Origin: Hanleya hanleyi | Lineage: Eukaryota; Mollusca; Polyplacophora; Lepidopleurida; Hanleyidae | Assembly: GCA_036873755.1 (NCBI GenBank) | Contig: JAVTVY010025319.1 | Location: forward strand, 39,630 to 103,629 | DNA: 64,000 nucleotides | Direction: 5' to 3' | In this document: one piece after another, positions 1-11,555 of the stretch | How positions within the stretch are numbered: the stretch's first letter is position 1 | Layout of the letters: each line of letters begins with the position of its first letter | Notes under the pieces: model-generated | What the model saw: the letters and a program-made list of their open reading frames with translations, nothing else | Told to the model about the DNA's origin: nothing | Databases searched by the model: none | Position numbers and translations under genes: made by a program

Positions 1-1977
1 GCCAGCCACCACCCTGACCACCACCCTAGTCTCTGCTCAAGTTTCTGACTGATCAACTCTTTCAACAAACCAGTGATTTGCTGTTGTGATCCCTTACATG
101 AAAGCTGGACAAAAAAATATCCATTACTGCGAGTATCTTCGTTTCGAGGACCGAAACTGGAAAACTCCTTAATTGGTTTATTTTTTTATATTTTTAAACC
201 ATATGTACTTACAGCATTGCATCAATGACAGAAAGAAACGGAAATGATTAACTCTTCAAAGATTGCCGCAAAAATAGATCGGATGTTTTCTAATGAACTT
301 CAGGCTTATTCTCCCGTTGTGAAGAGAAATGCATCAAATTAGCACCGCTGTAATTGCATTGTTCGTGGAAGGCAAGTGGCATATTATATAAGTCAATCTG
401 CCTAAGTCGATTTCTTTGTTGGCATTGATTTAATGTCACTTGTCACCACAAGGTGTTGCGCATTGCAAATATTTGAAGTTTTCTCTTATTTCTAAGATCA
501 GGAGGTCTTTTAGCAGCTGGTCATTTGTATAGCCCCTTGTAACACGCAACATACACGTGCTGCCATATCTGTTTATGTATTGAAGGATTCATGGAAAGCA
601 ACTGACCCTTTGTTCCTAACTTTTATCAGTCATTGTCAATAGCTGATGTAGAAAGATTTCTAATAGATGTTGATTAATATCCCCCCTCTTGTATTTTCTC
701 CGTCATTTTCAGATTTTTTTTGATTTTTTTTTTGTCATTCGATTTTGCGCTCAATATGGTTGTTTGCTGAATCGAAAATATAAATAAGTGTATTTTGTGT
801 CAGCAAAGTGAAACGACGTATACGTAATTTATACCAGTGTGCACTTCACATGATATTTTCTGATTAATTGAAAAATCAAGGTACTTGTACTTTGTGTGTA
901 AAACTGCTTTATGGCCGAGATGAGTAATGGCATCTTCGTTCATGTGTTACGTGTCAAACACAGTGTGAAACTTGCCAAATTACAGTTCCACTCAAAAACA
1001 AGAAATATTTGGTTTCGTAAGGAAAAGTGCGAAAAAACCTCCCTCAGAAGGTTCAAATACGGAAGATCTATGTTGATTTCTGTTCTGTCAGCATGTCGGT
1101 ATCATGTCAAGACCTTGTCCATCATGCGCGCGCGACTTTACATGCACGCGTACTTGACGTTCTTTGCACGACTGAGCTATGTCAGAGGTTATCGCGTTTT
1201 GCAGACCCGCATGGGGAAAAATAGTGGGACGACATTGCGTGTAACGTGAATTACGGAAAATGACACTATGTAATTGGGCGTATAAAAAGCTGTCGGAAAA
1301 GCTGAGCATCCAATAACTTAAGGTGAATTAAAGATACACGGTACTTCTCTTTGAAATATACGGGCAGCTATAAAACATATGAATAGGGGAAATAAAAAAA
1401 TGCTTCCATCGAGACTTGTTCCTTAACTTATTCCCGTCAATCTATAGACGTTTCTTATTACCCAGTTTAATTATCTAGATACCGGGGCCGCCACAAGCAT
1501 CACCACTGAGGGGTCTGAAATTAAATCCTTATCAAAAAATCTAAACACTCGTGATGTAACTAACGGACCCATTCCGTGTTAAGGTCATGCGAGAGGGCCC
1601 GTGACGTATATTAATAAAGAGCATGGCCACATGCGTTTGATATCGCTTTCACTAATCATTTTTCATTTTCAATGCACCGCCTGTATCAGCGTTTCATATC
1701 GTGCCGTTACCGAGTAAATCAAAATGCTACAAGCGTAGAATGGCTAAAATCGGCAAAGAGAGCATTATGCCCTTGAACGTGAGGCGATTCCTCAATGGAA
1801 AATCTGGTTTTAGAAAAAAAAAAATTATTTGAGAACGGCGGAGGGATTGGGAGGGGGGGATAGATCATATCGAGTGAAAATTCTAAATGTTCATGGAACA
1901 CCATAGTAAATGTCCGCAAGATATCTCTAGCTAAGGTTTAAACTATCTGCACGAAAATTTATATGTATATAGACCCT
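1..1977. other. No gene recognised
   Basis: AT-rich sequence with poly-T runs near 715-735 and only short chance frames, such as a 112-codon plus-strand frame at 911-1249 with no recognisable domain. I see no splice-flanked exon, repeat array or RNA gene here. Confidence 0.6.
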
Positions 1978-2182
1978 ACACTCTTAAAACGCTAATGTTA
2001 GATTCAACATCTAAAGTGTTGGAGGAAGTGAAAGCATTTAGAAAGTGTTGTATTTATCACATATAAGTGTTAAATGCAACATTTTAAGCTGTTGTATCCA
2101 ACACTTAAAAGTGGTGAATACAACACTTTTCCTTCTCCAACACTTTAGATGTTAAATCTAACATTAGCGTTTTAAGAGTATG
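1978..2182. mobile_element. Palindromic hairpin element (MITE-like)
   Basis: The two halves are near-perfect reverse complements over about 100 bases each. The left end reads ACTCTTAAAACGCTAATG and the right end is its complement, and the middle (around 2085) carries repeats of the motif CAACACTT on both strands. It has no coding capacity, as expected for a short non-autonomous DNA transposon that could fold into a single hairpin. No convincing target duplication was found. Its right end abuts the next element almost exactly. Confidence 0.75.
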
Positions 2183-2227
2183 TTACGGAAGCGTTTAGGG
2201 GCCATGGTGAAAAAATTCTAAACCTGT

Positions 2228-2606
2228 ATCTCGTAATTACGTGTTAGCTGTCTCGTAATTACGCGTTTGCTCTCTCGTAATTACGTGTATCTCGTAATTA
2301 CGACTTAGCTATCTCGTAATTACGACTTAGCTATCTCGTAATTACGCGTTAGTATCTTGTAATTACGCGTTAGTATCTCGTAATTACGCGTTAGTATCTC
2401 GTAATTACGCGTTAATATCTCGTAATTACGCGTTAGTATCTGGTAATTACGCGTTAGTATCTGGTAATTACGCGTTAGTATCTCGTAATTACGCGTTAGT
2501 ATCTCGTAATTACGCGTTAGTATCTCGTAATTACGCGTTAGTATCTCGTGATTACGCGTTAGTATCTCGTAATTACGCGTTAGTATCTCGTAATTACGAC
2601 TTAGCT
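2228..2606. repeat. 21-bp tandem array (left terminal repeat)
   Basis: About 18 copies of a unit reading ATCTCGTAATTACGCGTTAG plus T. Each unit contains the self-complementary decamer CGTAATTACG. Variants at the ends have GACTTAGCT in place of GCGTTAGT. It is the tandem part of the left terminal repeat of the foldback-like element. Confidence 0.9.
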
Positions 2607-2983
2607 ATATATAAATAGTACAGAGAGTGCAAATGTCAGGAATAACAGGGGTTGGTAAGGTCACTCACGGTCCAAAATGGCGGCCGATATTTTAGGTCAC
2701 TTCCGACGATGACTTCACTTTCGGTGATGACGTCACTATCGGTCCGAGGAGTAGTAAAGAAAAGTGCAAAACTGGTCATTATTGGGTGCGGCATAACGGG
2801 TGGCGCGGCGGACCTGTGTCGCTATAAGGAGTAAGGAGGAAGCCCTATCCTGGTCTAATACGTTGAAAATTCACTTGCCGCGTTGAATGGTTTTCGCCGC
2901 TGTGCGGCTAAATGCGTCTAGAACTCTTCAACGATTCAGATCCCAGAAATAGAGGAGAAGGGTGGACCTGAAGTTCTAAAGCT

Positions 2984-3571
2984 TTAAAGATGTAATCAGC
3001 CTCAAAATGGATGGATTTTGTAAACTCTCCCCTGTGCGTTTTTTCAGCAGGGAAGGTTACCAAAGCATCATATGTATTATATTTGATGACAGTGGGATCG
3101 ACATATACAACGAATGCAAGAATATCTTGTCAGAGAAATTTGTAACTCTGTCCGCTTCGACGGCTTTTCTGTCTCGCCATTGAGTGTGTGTTGTACGCGG
3201 AGAGGAAAATGACGTCACTGCGTGACGTATGAGTGACGTGCCGACGCTCACGAATTCGAATGCCGCACCGCTGCAGCCATGGGATAGCGTCATGGCTCGT
3301 GCCTACGGTTCGGTGATGTCGCATAGCATACGTTGGTAGAATGCATCATACGTGTATACGCTTGTTGACACGGACGTGGGAAAATAAACGGCATGCCATG
3401 ATGTTTATTTTTAAAGATCAACTCCTTCTATTTTCTCGTGAATGGTAGAAACAAGTTTAGTTTCTTATGGTCAGCTGTGTTTTATTTTGTACCTGTTGTA
3501 ACATAAGTCACTTTCGCTGAGTTTGAGAGACATCGATTTCAGCCCAGATTTGAGGCTGATTACATCTTTAA
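2984..3571. mobile_element. Nested inverted-repeat element
   Basis: Ends are inverted copies: left TTAAAGATGTAATCAGCCTC and right its exact complement, extending a further three bases. It is 588 bases long and sits inside the foldback-like element. The interior carries two TGACGT-type motifs around 3210-3240. The minus-strand frames of 78 and 64 codons here show no recognisable domain. Target duplication is not clear. Confidence 0.55.
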
Positions 3572-5238
3572 GCATTTTTGAAGACTGGCGTCAATCGTAA
3601 AGGTTGTGTGCTGAAATTTTGTTAGAATGAGAAATCATTTAGAACAGGGGAAATCTTGAACCCTTATTGATCAATGCAAACAACCAGCGGAATATCTCAT
3701 CTAGAGATTTGTCTGCCATCTTCTTTCGCATGCTCAATCAGCCCATAATACTCCAGTGCGAATGTCTGGCTCCAGAACTCCCGTTTTGTGAAACTAACAT
3801 ATTTCTCGCCCCAGTGGTTCTCCGTATCGTGCTCCACACATGGTGGACATGAACACTCGATCCCGTGCATGCGCTGTCGGTCCATATTACTCTGGATGCA
3901 CACCTTAGGTTTGAACAAATAAATGGTTTGTTTCCTGTATCCCCCTCCCCCTCCCCTCCAAAAAAATCCAGGTAAGTAAGTAGGGGGGGGGGAGGAAATT
4001 TGTCACATTTTTTTTACCTAGTATGATTCAAACCGAGTGAAGAAAAAAAATGAAAATAAACAAAACTGATATTCGTAAGAATCGGTCTGTTGTATTCTCT
4101 CTTTCACCTGGACAGACACCTTCAGTTGTGTTTTTATAACGAGATAGGACAATAGATTTGTGTAGCTTTTTGGGGTTTCTTTTCAAAATCCAATAAGAAC
4201 TTAAATGTATTCTCATTTTTCTTCAGGTAGATGGGCTACGGAGAAACGTACAATTTTGTTTAGCCTTAGTTTCGGAGGAAGTGTCCGCTCTATGGTTTCA
4301 CTATAGGGCAGACCGCCCATTTTAGCTTCCATTTGTGTTAGCCCATATCTATGGTACTATATACTGTTGAGTATTTCCGGTCCTTCAAAAAAGCATATGC
4401 GAATCGAAGATTCAAGTCCCGATATCTGCTCTCTCAACAAGGAAATGAATTTTGTACAACCTGAGTTATGCTCCTTTTGCGTGCTTCAGAATCGTGGTTC
4501 ATTTACGACGAGAATATCTGAGAGAAATCGGATAGGTTGACCCCTAATGTTTTCTTCGTTTAATCTTGGCGCCGGTGCGAGCAATAAAAAAAATATGTTT
4601 AATTGAAATCGCTGCAAACGATTTTTCTGGAAATCAGCCGGAATATGACCAATTTTGCTACTTTTTAAGGATATTTCTCGAAATGTTGCAACAGTTTGAA
4701 AGGAAACGCTCGCGTTCAGAGTTTTGAATACGCAATTTTCTGTACCTCAGCATAATCGAAAAATTATGTTCTTTCCAAAATATATAGATATAACTGATTC
4801 GGGTTGAAAGTTTCACGTCAATTGGTGACCGAGAAGACGACCCATGGTCGATTTCCGGCATTGTAGAACAAACTGCGGAATGCCAGGCTCCAATGCTTTC
4901 GTTTAGTGCAAATCCTATGTTTCTAATTCCATTGGTTGTTAGTCATTTACGCAGTCCCTTATCTGCCTTCTATTCGGCCTCATCTATCCTTTCTCTATTA
5001 CTCATTGGCTATCCGTTTTACCTTGTGCCACCATTATAAATTGGCCTTTCACCTACTGGACCGTGGACCACGTGTCCAACTTAGGGCGTGCACCGTGCCA
5101 CCACTTTTTATGCTACTTCTCGGATAGGAAGTGACCTCTGACATTATCCGTCATTTTGGAGTGGAAGTGGCGTTACCGCCGACCATCTTCTGTTATACTA
5201 AGACATTTGCATTCTCTATACTACTCTCTATAGCTAGG
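3572..5238. other. Interior of the foldback-like element, no gene
   Basis: No transposase or other domain is readable. There is a C-rich then G-rich pair near 3940-3995, and the right-hand inner terminal repeat begins around 5130 with a segment complementary to 2610-2710. Confidence 0.5.
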
Positions 5239-5450
5239 TCGTAATTACGAGATAGCTAACGCGTAATTACGAGATAGTAACGCGTAATTAAGAGATAGCT
5301 AACGCGTAATTACGATAGGTAACGCGTAATTACGAGATAGCTAATGCGTAATTACGAGAAAGTAACGCGTAACTACGAGATAGCTAACGCGTAATATACG
5401 AGATAGCTAACGCGTAATTACGAGAAAGCTAACGCGTAATTACGAGATAC
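5239..5450. repeat. 21-bp tandem array (right terminal repeat, inverted)
   Basis: About ten copies of the same unit as at 2228-2606 but in the opposite orientation, reading CGTAATTACGAGATAGCTAA plus CG. Several units have lost or gained a few bases. It confirms the inverted arrangement of the two ends. Confidence 0.88.
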
Positions 5451-5495
5451 CGGATTAAAAAAAAAAATTCACCATGGCCTCTAGACGCTTCCGTA

Positions 5496-5993
5496 CTATG
5501 TTACCCAATGTGGGTTCAAAGAAAACTAATTTCAGGACAAATTCCTGAATCATTTTGAAAGTGTATAATGTTGAATTATCCTCACTTTATTTTTCTTCGC
5601 GAAATTTCACAAGCATGTTGCCCACCAGGACCCAAATCATCTTTTCCCTCCGCGAGGCATACGAACCGGAACCACACTCGACATCTCGGTATTATTCGCC
5701 AGATTTCTGGAACCATTGAGTCCTAATAACAGACCGAATGCTTCCAGCAGCTAAAACTGGTTACTCGTTCACAAGATCTAAGAAACAGGACACTCGGAGA
5801 ATTTGTAGAAAATTTTGGTCAGTCGTTAACATGGATACATGAAAACTGGACAAGGAAAACTTGGTCGTGTGTACCAGGCTTAATAAAATCGTTAGCCTAA
5901 CGGCTAGACCGATAAGAATTCCCCACACTGACCATGTAAATAGTGCATGTGCGCCCTCAAATAGGCAAACAGATATGGAAGGCCAAATGTCCA
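5496..5993. other. No gene recognised
   Basis: Single-copy-looking sequence between two inverted-repeat elements. A 77-codon minus-strand frame at 5761-5994 has hydrophobic stretches but nothing to identify it. Confidence 0.5.
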
Positions 5994-7244
5994 AATAATC
6001 AGAAACTCACAGTTATTGAATCGAAAACCTAAGTTTTCAAACAGAAAACTTAAGTTATCAAAGAGAAAACCATGGTTTTCGAATCGAAAACTTAAGTTTA
6101 CGGTCGAAACCCTAGGTTATCTATCACATAACCCCGAGTTTCACTTTCGTTAACCTCGAGTTTCCATTTCTCAACACCGAAAATCACAGTTGTATAGCAG
6201 ACAACCCCGGGTTTCTCTTTCAATTTCGAGTTTCTTTTTTGTTTTTGGACATTCGTGCAGAAAACCTAAGTTATCAGTCGATAACCCAGGTTTTCGAATT
6301 GATGGTTGTCGTGAAGTGAAAGTCGACTTTCTTGAGTTTCGATATCCGGGCACTCTGGGCGGCGCCTTTTCCGATTGTTGACCAATCAGAAATGCAGAGA
6401 GAACCACGTGACGAAATTAATTATACGGAATCAAACTGCTCACACTGATAAGTGAAATAACATTCACTGCCTGTATTAATCGCTGTAGACCCAGAGACAG
6501 CATGTGTGTCACCGAAGTATTTGCCAAAGTAGCTACCTATACATAACACTAAATGTGCTTTGCTGGTGTGAATTACATTGGCCTGTCTGATGTCGGTCAG
6601 TCAGCTTGACCGGATAGGGCTGAATTACCACTAGATTATTTCCCTCAATTCAGTCTGCAGCATATATATATATAGCTATTAAGCTGATTAAAGGCCTAGT
6701 TCTGAGTACCAATATACCCAGTCTACGATAACGCTTGTATAAACTAGGCTCGGGCATACAAGATAGTCTACATTAAATAAATAATCTCAGTTATCCTTTT
6801 GTTGAATACGTGTTGATTGTGTGGTTCTGTCTGACGTTTTGATCAGTCAACATGCGGAAAAGGGCACGAAGCCCATAGTATCCGGATATCGAAACTCGAA
6901 GTTAGTTAGTCGAGTTTCACTTCACGACAATCGCAAATTCGAATATCTAAGTTATCGATTGATAACTTAAGTTTTCTGGACGAGTGTGCAAAATATTAGA
7001 GAAACTCAAATATTAGAGAAACCTACGTTTTCGACCGTTAACTTAAGTTTTCGAGTCGAAAACCTAGGTTTTCGGTTCGATAACTTATCCACAGACAACT
7101 GTGATTTTCCATGTTGAGAAACCTAGGTTTTCGACCGTAAACTTAAGTTATCGAATCGAAAACATAGGTTTTCAATTCGATAACTTAAGTTATCTATTAG
7201 AAAACTTAGGTTTTCGGTTCGATAACTGAGAGTTTCAGATTATT
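5994..7244. mobile_element. Inverted-repeat element made of short palindromes
   Basis: Left end reads AATAATCAGAAACTCACAG; the right end is its complement with one mismatch within the first 15 bases. Both arms (about 5994-6380 and 6850-7244) are packed with short palindromes such as GAAAACCTAGGTTTTC and GATAACTTAAGTTATC. The inner ends match again, with AAGTGAAAGTCGACTTTC on the left and a related complement at 6890-6925. The 470-base spacer has no gene. The 60-80 codon frames inside the left arm are explained by the palindromes. It resembles a non-autonomous DNA transposon with subterminal repeats; superfamily unknown. Confidence 0.7.
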
Positions 7245-7970
7245 AGTATCTGAAAATCCTACGTATATGGAACTGTACACGGTGAGACTCCAAATTACAA
7301 GTGAAATCAACATCGCCAGCAGTGCGAGTTATGTCCTCTCCACCAATCGTACAACTTTCTACAAATAGATTGACTCGATGCAAGACAATGCTCGCAGAGG
7401 AAGTGACGTCATCGATCAGCGGATTACACTTTTCTTGCATGCGTGAACGGAAGTCCGCTCTGTCAAAATATATTTGGTTTGTCTGGTTCTAGTTTGGATA
7501 CTGCCTGAATTGTTTAGCAGAAACTATCAGATTGTTTCAGATCCAAATATTGTGATGTAGGCCTACATTGAATCCATACAAAGCAAACTCAATACAAATT
7601 CTGTCTCACTTGTTATTTTATAAATTGACCGCAGTATACCTATACATACTAGTGCACTTTTACGACTTGTGGGGTGAAGTCAATGATTAACATCCTTTCA
7701 TACAAAACGGCTATCGGAGACAATATAATATCTCGACAGAAATATAAAACTAAAAGTTAGCAAAACACGAATGTTATAATATTTAATACTGATAATTAAA
7801 ATGCAAAAACTTCAAACGATAGAATATAAATAATATATAGGTAAAATGATGCATATAATGTGGTAATTGCCTTATGCAAACAGAAGTACATGGCAGCGCG
7901 AGACAGTTCCCATGTAGTCAGTGCAGGTTCTGAAGCGTCTTTGCACATCAAGTCAATTTCTATGCTCAAA
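7245..7970. other. No gene recognised
   Basis: AT-rich from about 7600 on. Only short frames without recognisable content. Confidence 0.5.
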
Positions 7971-7979
7971 CTTCGAACT

Positions 7980-8217
7980 GGTAGGCAAACCATTCCATCC
8001 ACTTCTCAAGACTATTATACCCGTGTGCGGAATGAGTAATGAATGAAATTTTAATCAAATCCTTACAATTGCAACCGTTTATCCTCCCCGAATGATTCAA
8101 ATATTGAATACTTGGAAAACGGCTGCAATTGTAAGGATTTGATGCAAATTTCATTCATTACTCATTCCACACACGGGTATACTAGTCTGGAGAAGTGGAT
8201 GGAATGGTCTGGCTACC
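7980..8217. mobile_element. Hairpin MITE with a 9-bp target duplication
   Basis: The element starts GGTAGGCAAACCATTCCATC and ends with its near-perfect complement; the inverted match runs about 100 bases per arm. It is flanked on both sides by the identical nonamer CTTCGAACT (7971-7979 and 8218-8226). A 9-base duplication with ends beginning GG is typical of the Mutator (MULE) superfamily, so it is probably a non-autonomous Mutator-like element. It has no gene; the minus-strand 60-codon frames overlapping it are by-products. Confidence 0.85.
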
Positions 8218-8226
8218 CTTCGAACT

Positions 8227-9709
8227 AGCCTTGGCATATCAGACCATTCAGTTTCTGTCATCAAAGGGAGGTTTTAAGAATAGAAGCCATGCATTCACCT
8301 CTAATCCATTCATAAATTTCGGTATGTGTCACAGAAGTGGGTTTTAGGTTACCTATATCTCGGGTCACCCTATCCTACCCTAGGAGAAATCAAGGGAACG
8401 ATGTAACCCACACAATCGGTGTGTAGATTTTAATGGGTTAGATGGAATTTACATCTCTGATTTTAAAGGTTTTTCAAAGTTTTTCTTTTCCAAAGATTCG
8501 CGCAATTCTGAGGGGCGCACACGTCGTACATTAGATCAAGTTTCAGAAAGAATGAATATACATGTACATGCACATGGCATTGTTATAGTCTCCATCCATA
8601 TATCTGGACATAACGGAGCAAACAGTGCATAGTTTTCAGAAGCCATGGTGTTCACCCACGTGTTTGACAGGAGGAGGAGAGATATCATTGATTGCTAACT
8701 TGACAACCATTATCGGGTAGATACTTTCTTGTAGGGAGCTATTGTCTGAGTCTTTGTGTAGATAAAAAGGCACAAGTCTAGACACATTGTTGTCCCCAGA
8801 CTGGGTTATTGTATGCATTGTCTTGTGATTCTTATATGGAGTATGAACCCATATGTGGTACCATTGTTCCATGTTTAAAGATATAATCAGCGTGCACATG
8901 GAAATATGAAATTGAAACCATCTTTCAAAAAGTATAATGACAAGTGGCACAGGCTACATTTTACAATATGGGATTGCGAGGAAAGTTAAGACCATCTTGT
9001 CTGAGATCATTTACAAGCAAAAATATCCAAAACTATCTGGCCGAGAGGGACAGTTCTGTAACTGGTCCCAGCTGATCTCTCCAAGTTGACGCATATCTTT
9101 TACCATCTGTTGGAGATTGCGATATGATTTTGCTGATTACATCTTCAAGGTAATAAAGTACATTCATATCAATTATTAGATGGACCGGAGTTCTATTTCT
9201 GTGGTTTGACAGCAATTATAGACTACGATGAGAAGTGTAGCTAAACGCACAGCTACAGTTAGCCCCACTACAGAGTGGATGTTCCGGAAATGTACTTCCG
9301 TGTACTGGCGTATGATTTTGAAGTCTAGGAACAGGTTATTATTAATAAAGCGTGTGTGTATGGTGTGGGAGGTCAAATTTCACACATGACCCTTCAATAC
9401 ATTAAGATAGGCCGCTCTTTCATGTAAGTTTGTATTGTTCAGGTCTTTAAATTAAAGACCTCCCCCCCGTGTAAACTCACTGGTTTTACCCAGACAGACT
9501 TTGTTCTCATTGTCTCGTAGATTTACATGGAAGATGGGCCTTATGAGGGGAAAGATGGGACCATTCGCTATATGAACATCATGACCCTATACACCGACTC
9601 TCACCAGCTCACATCTCATGGTTAATATTGGCCGGTTCTTTGTATACAATATTTCCTAGAAGAGAATTAACTTATAAACAGACACATGTCTTAACACTCT
9701 GTCTTTGTA
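8227..9709. other. No gene recognised; probably 3' flank of the minus-strand gene
   Basis: The longest frame (104 codons, minus, 8636-8950) has no recognisable domain, and its proline-rich, uneven composition does not look like a conserved exon. A motif near 8878 (AAGATATAATCAGCGTG) resembles the end of the nested element at 2984. Confidence 0.5.
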
Positions 9710-9715
9710 TTTAAT
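9710..9715 (-). promoter_or_regulatory. Likely polyadenylation signal ATTAAA
   Basis: ATTAAA on the minus strand lies about 37 bases past the stop codon of the exon at 9753-10081. It is the second most common animal polyadenylation hexamer. Transcript evidence would be decisive. Confidence 0.5.
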
Positions 9716-9752
9716 GGTTTCTCGTTACTTTCGTTTTTTTTTTTTTGACTAT

Positions 9753-10081
9753 TCATCTCCTTTTTGCTGTCGAGCTTGTCTTCACAACACCCCGTTTGGA
9801 CTTGGAACTAATACGGCCGGCCGGACTTGGTGATTTGGTAGCAGATTTTTTGATCCGTTTCCTCTCCACCTCCTGGACGTGTACAGTATAATTCGGGAAG
9901 AGTTCAGCGAATTTTTCCAGCAGTGGCGTATATATGTATTGCTGTGATGGTGGACTGGGCGGCCGATATTCTGTGTTGTCCGTAGCAATGGGTTGTTTCT
10001 TCACTAAAATGTACGTTCCATGTGACGCCAGGTGTTTCGTAGCGTAATCAAATTTATGACTATCCAGCTCTTTTATTAAAC
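9753..10081 (-). CDS. CXorf65-like protein, last coding exon (tentative family)
   Basis: This exon encodes the C-terminal 108 residues of a small protein. Upstream on the minus strand is a good acceptor, a pyrimidine-rich tract ending CATTTCAG at 10082. The exon starts with two bases that complete a glycine codon, exactly the phase left by the donor at 29063. The protein runs LIKELDSHKFDYATKHLASH, then TYILVKK, a short proline/serine linker, YTPLLEKFAELFPNYTVHVQ and a very basic tail ending in KRR before TGA. From memory, the pattern of an acidic DETG turn, a YA..L helix, a T/SYxLV strand and a YTPLLE segment matches the uncharacterised CXorf65-like family; I could not search to confirm. The basic tail may be disordered. 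The ORF could be opened 19 bases earlier at an ATG, but that lies in the polypyrimidine tract and is not expected to be used. Confidence 0.75.
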
Positions 10082-10329
10082 CTGAAATGAAAAATGACAT
10101 AGTTAAAACATTTGTAATATTTTATTGGATGCATGACAGACATTATATCAAGTCAAAACATCTATATTCTGACTAGGACGATAACATTGTCCCTCAAAGC
10201 AAATGTATTTTTCCGAGTTTCTCATATTAATGAGTTTTTGGTGCAGGTAACCCGTTTTGCTCTCAATTCACACTAAATCGATGATAAAAACTATTTCATG
10301 GTGACATGTCATGCAGATGAAAGGATGCC

Positions 10330-11555
10330 TATATGGGAACTGTAGTCATAGTAATGTAGGATAGTGGTTGTCACAGTAATGTAAGATAGTTTTTTCACAG
10401 TAATGTAAGACAGATGTTGTCAGAGCAATATAAGACATTTCGTGCCACCGTAATGTAAGATAGTTCTCACAATATGGTAAGATAGTTGTTGTCACAGTAA
10501 CGTATGATAGTTATTTTCACCGCAACGCTAGATAGTTGTTTTCACAGTAATGTAAGATAGGTGTTGTCACAGTAATGTAAGATAGGTGTTGTCATAGTAA
10601 TGTAAGATAATGGTTGTCACAGGAATGTAAGATACTTTTTTCACAGTAATGTAAGGTAGATGTTGTCAGAGTAATATAAGATATTTGGTGTCACCATAAT
10701 GTAAGATAGTTGTTGTCACCTTAATGTAATAGTTGTTGTCACCATAATGTAAGATAGTTGTCACAGTATTGTAAGATTGTTGGTATCACAGTAATGTAAG
10801 ATAGTTATCGTCACAGTAATGTAAGATACTTGTTGTCACCGTAATGTAAGATAGGTGTTGTCACCGTAATGTAAGATAGTTGTTGTCTCACTAATGTAAG
10901 ATAGCTGTTGTCATCGTAATGTGAGATAGCTGCTGTCACCGTAATGTAATAGTTCTTGTCACAGTAATGTAAGATAGTTGTTGTCCCAGTAATGTAAGAT
11001 AGCTGTTGTCATCGTAATGTGAGATAGCTGCTGTCACCGTAATGTAAGATAGTTGTTGTCGCCGTAATGTAAGATAGATGTTGTCCCAGTAATGTGAGAT
11101 AGATGTTGTCACAGTAATGTAAGATTGTTGTTGTCACAGTTTTGTAAGATAGTTGTTGTCCCAATAATGTGAGATAGATGTTGTCACCGTAATGTAAGAT
11201 AGTTGTTGTCCCAATAATGTGAGATAGATGTTGTCACCGTAATGTAAGATAGTTGTTGTTAGCGTAATGTAAGATAGTTGTTGTCGAAGTAATGTAAGAT
11301 AGTTGTTGTCACAGTAATGTGTGATACCGTAATAACTGTCACAGTAACAATGTAAGATAGTTGTTGTCACAGTACAAGATTGTTGTTGTCGCAGTAATGT
11401 GAGATAGATGTTGTCACCGTAATGTAAGATAGTTGTTAGCGTAATGTAAGATAGGTGTTGTCAAAGTAATGTAAATTAGTTTTTGTCACAGTAATGTAAG
11501 ATATTTATTGTCACAGTAAATATTTATTGCCACAGTAGTGTAAGATAGTGTCATG
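10330..11555. repeat. 25-bp minisatellite
   Basis: About 48 degenerate copies of a 25-base unit, core GTAATGTAAGATAGTTGTTG followed by TCACA. Copies vary by point changes and small deletions. A 78-codon minus-strand frame at 11134-11370 is only the repeat read through (runs of T, S, Y and L). Confidence 0.92.

Larger units (their letters stand above)
2184..5495. mobile_element. Foldback-like DNA element with tandem arrays inside its terminal repeats
   Basis: The ends are inverted copies of each other: left begins TACGGAAGCG, followed by GGCCATGGTGAA and then a 21-bp array; right ends with the complement in mirror order. Inside the arrays the match continues, with AGAGAGTGCAAATGTC on the left and its complement near 5200, then a shared segment around AAAATGGCGGCC. 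Terminal inverted repeats of about 500 (left) and 350 (right) bases that contain short tandem repeats are the hallmark of Foldback (FB), TU and Galileo elements. No transposase was found between them, so it looks non-autonomous. A TATGT pentamer flanks both ends, but offset by one base on the right, so the target duplication is only tentative. Confidence 0.7.

Noticed and set aside
911..1249. 112-codon plus-strand frame
   Set aside because: No domain, no splice signals, and competing frames on both strands of similar length.
4400..4425. tRNA gene suggested by a B-box-like GATTCAAGTCC
   Set aside because: No matching A box or cloverleaf stems upstream.
6171..6407. Overlapping 78- and 63-codon frames on both strands
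   Set aside because: Explained by the palindromic repeats of the element at 5994-7244.
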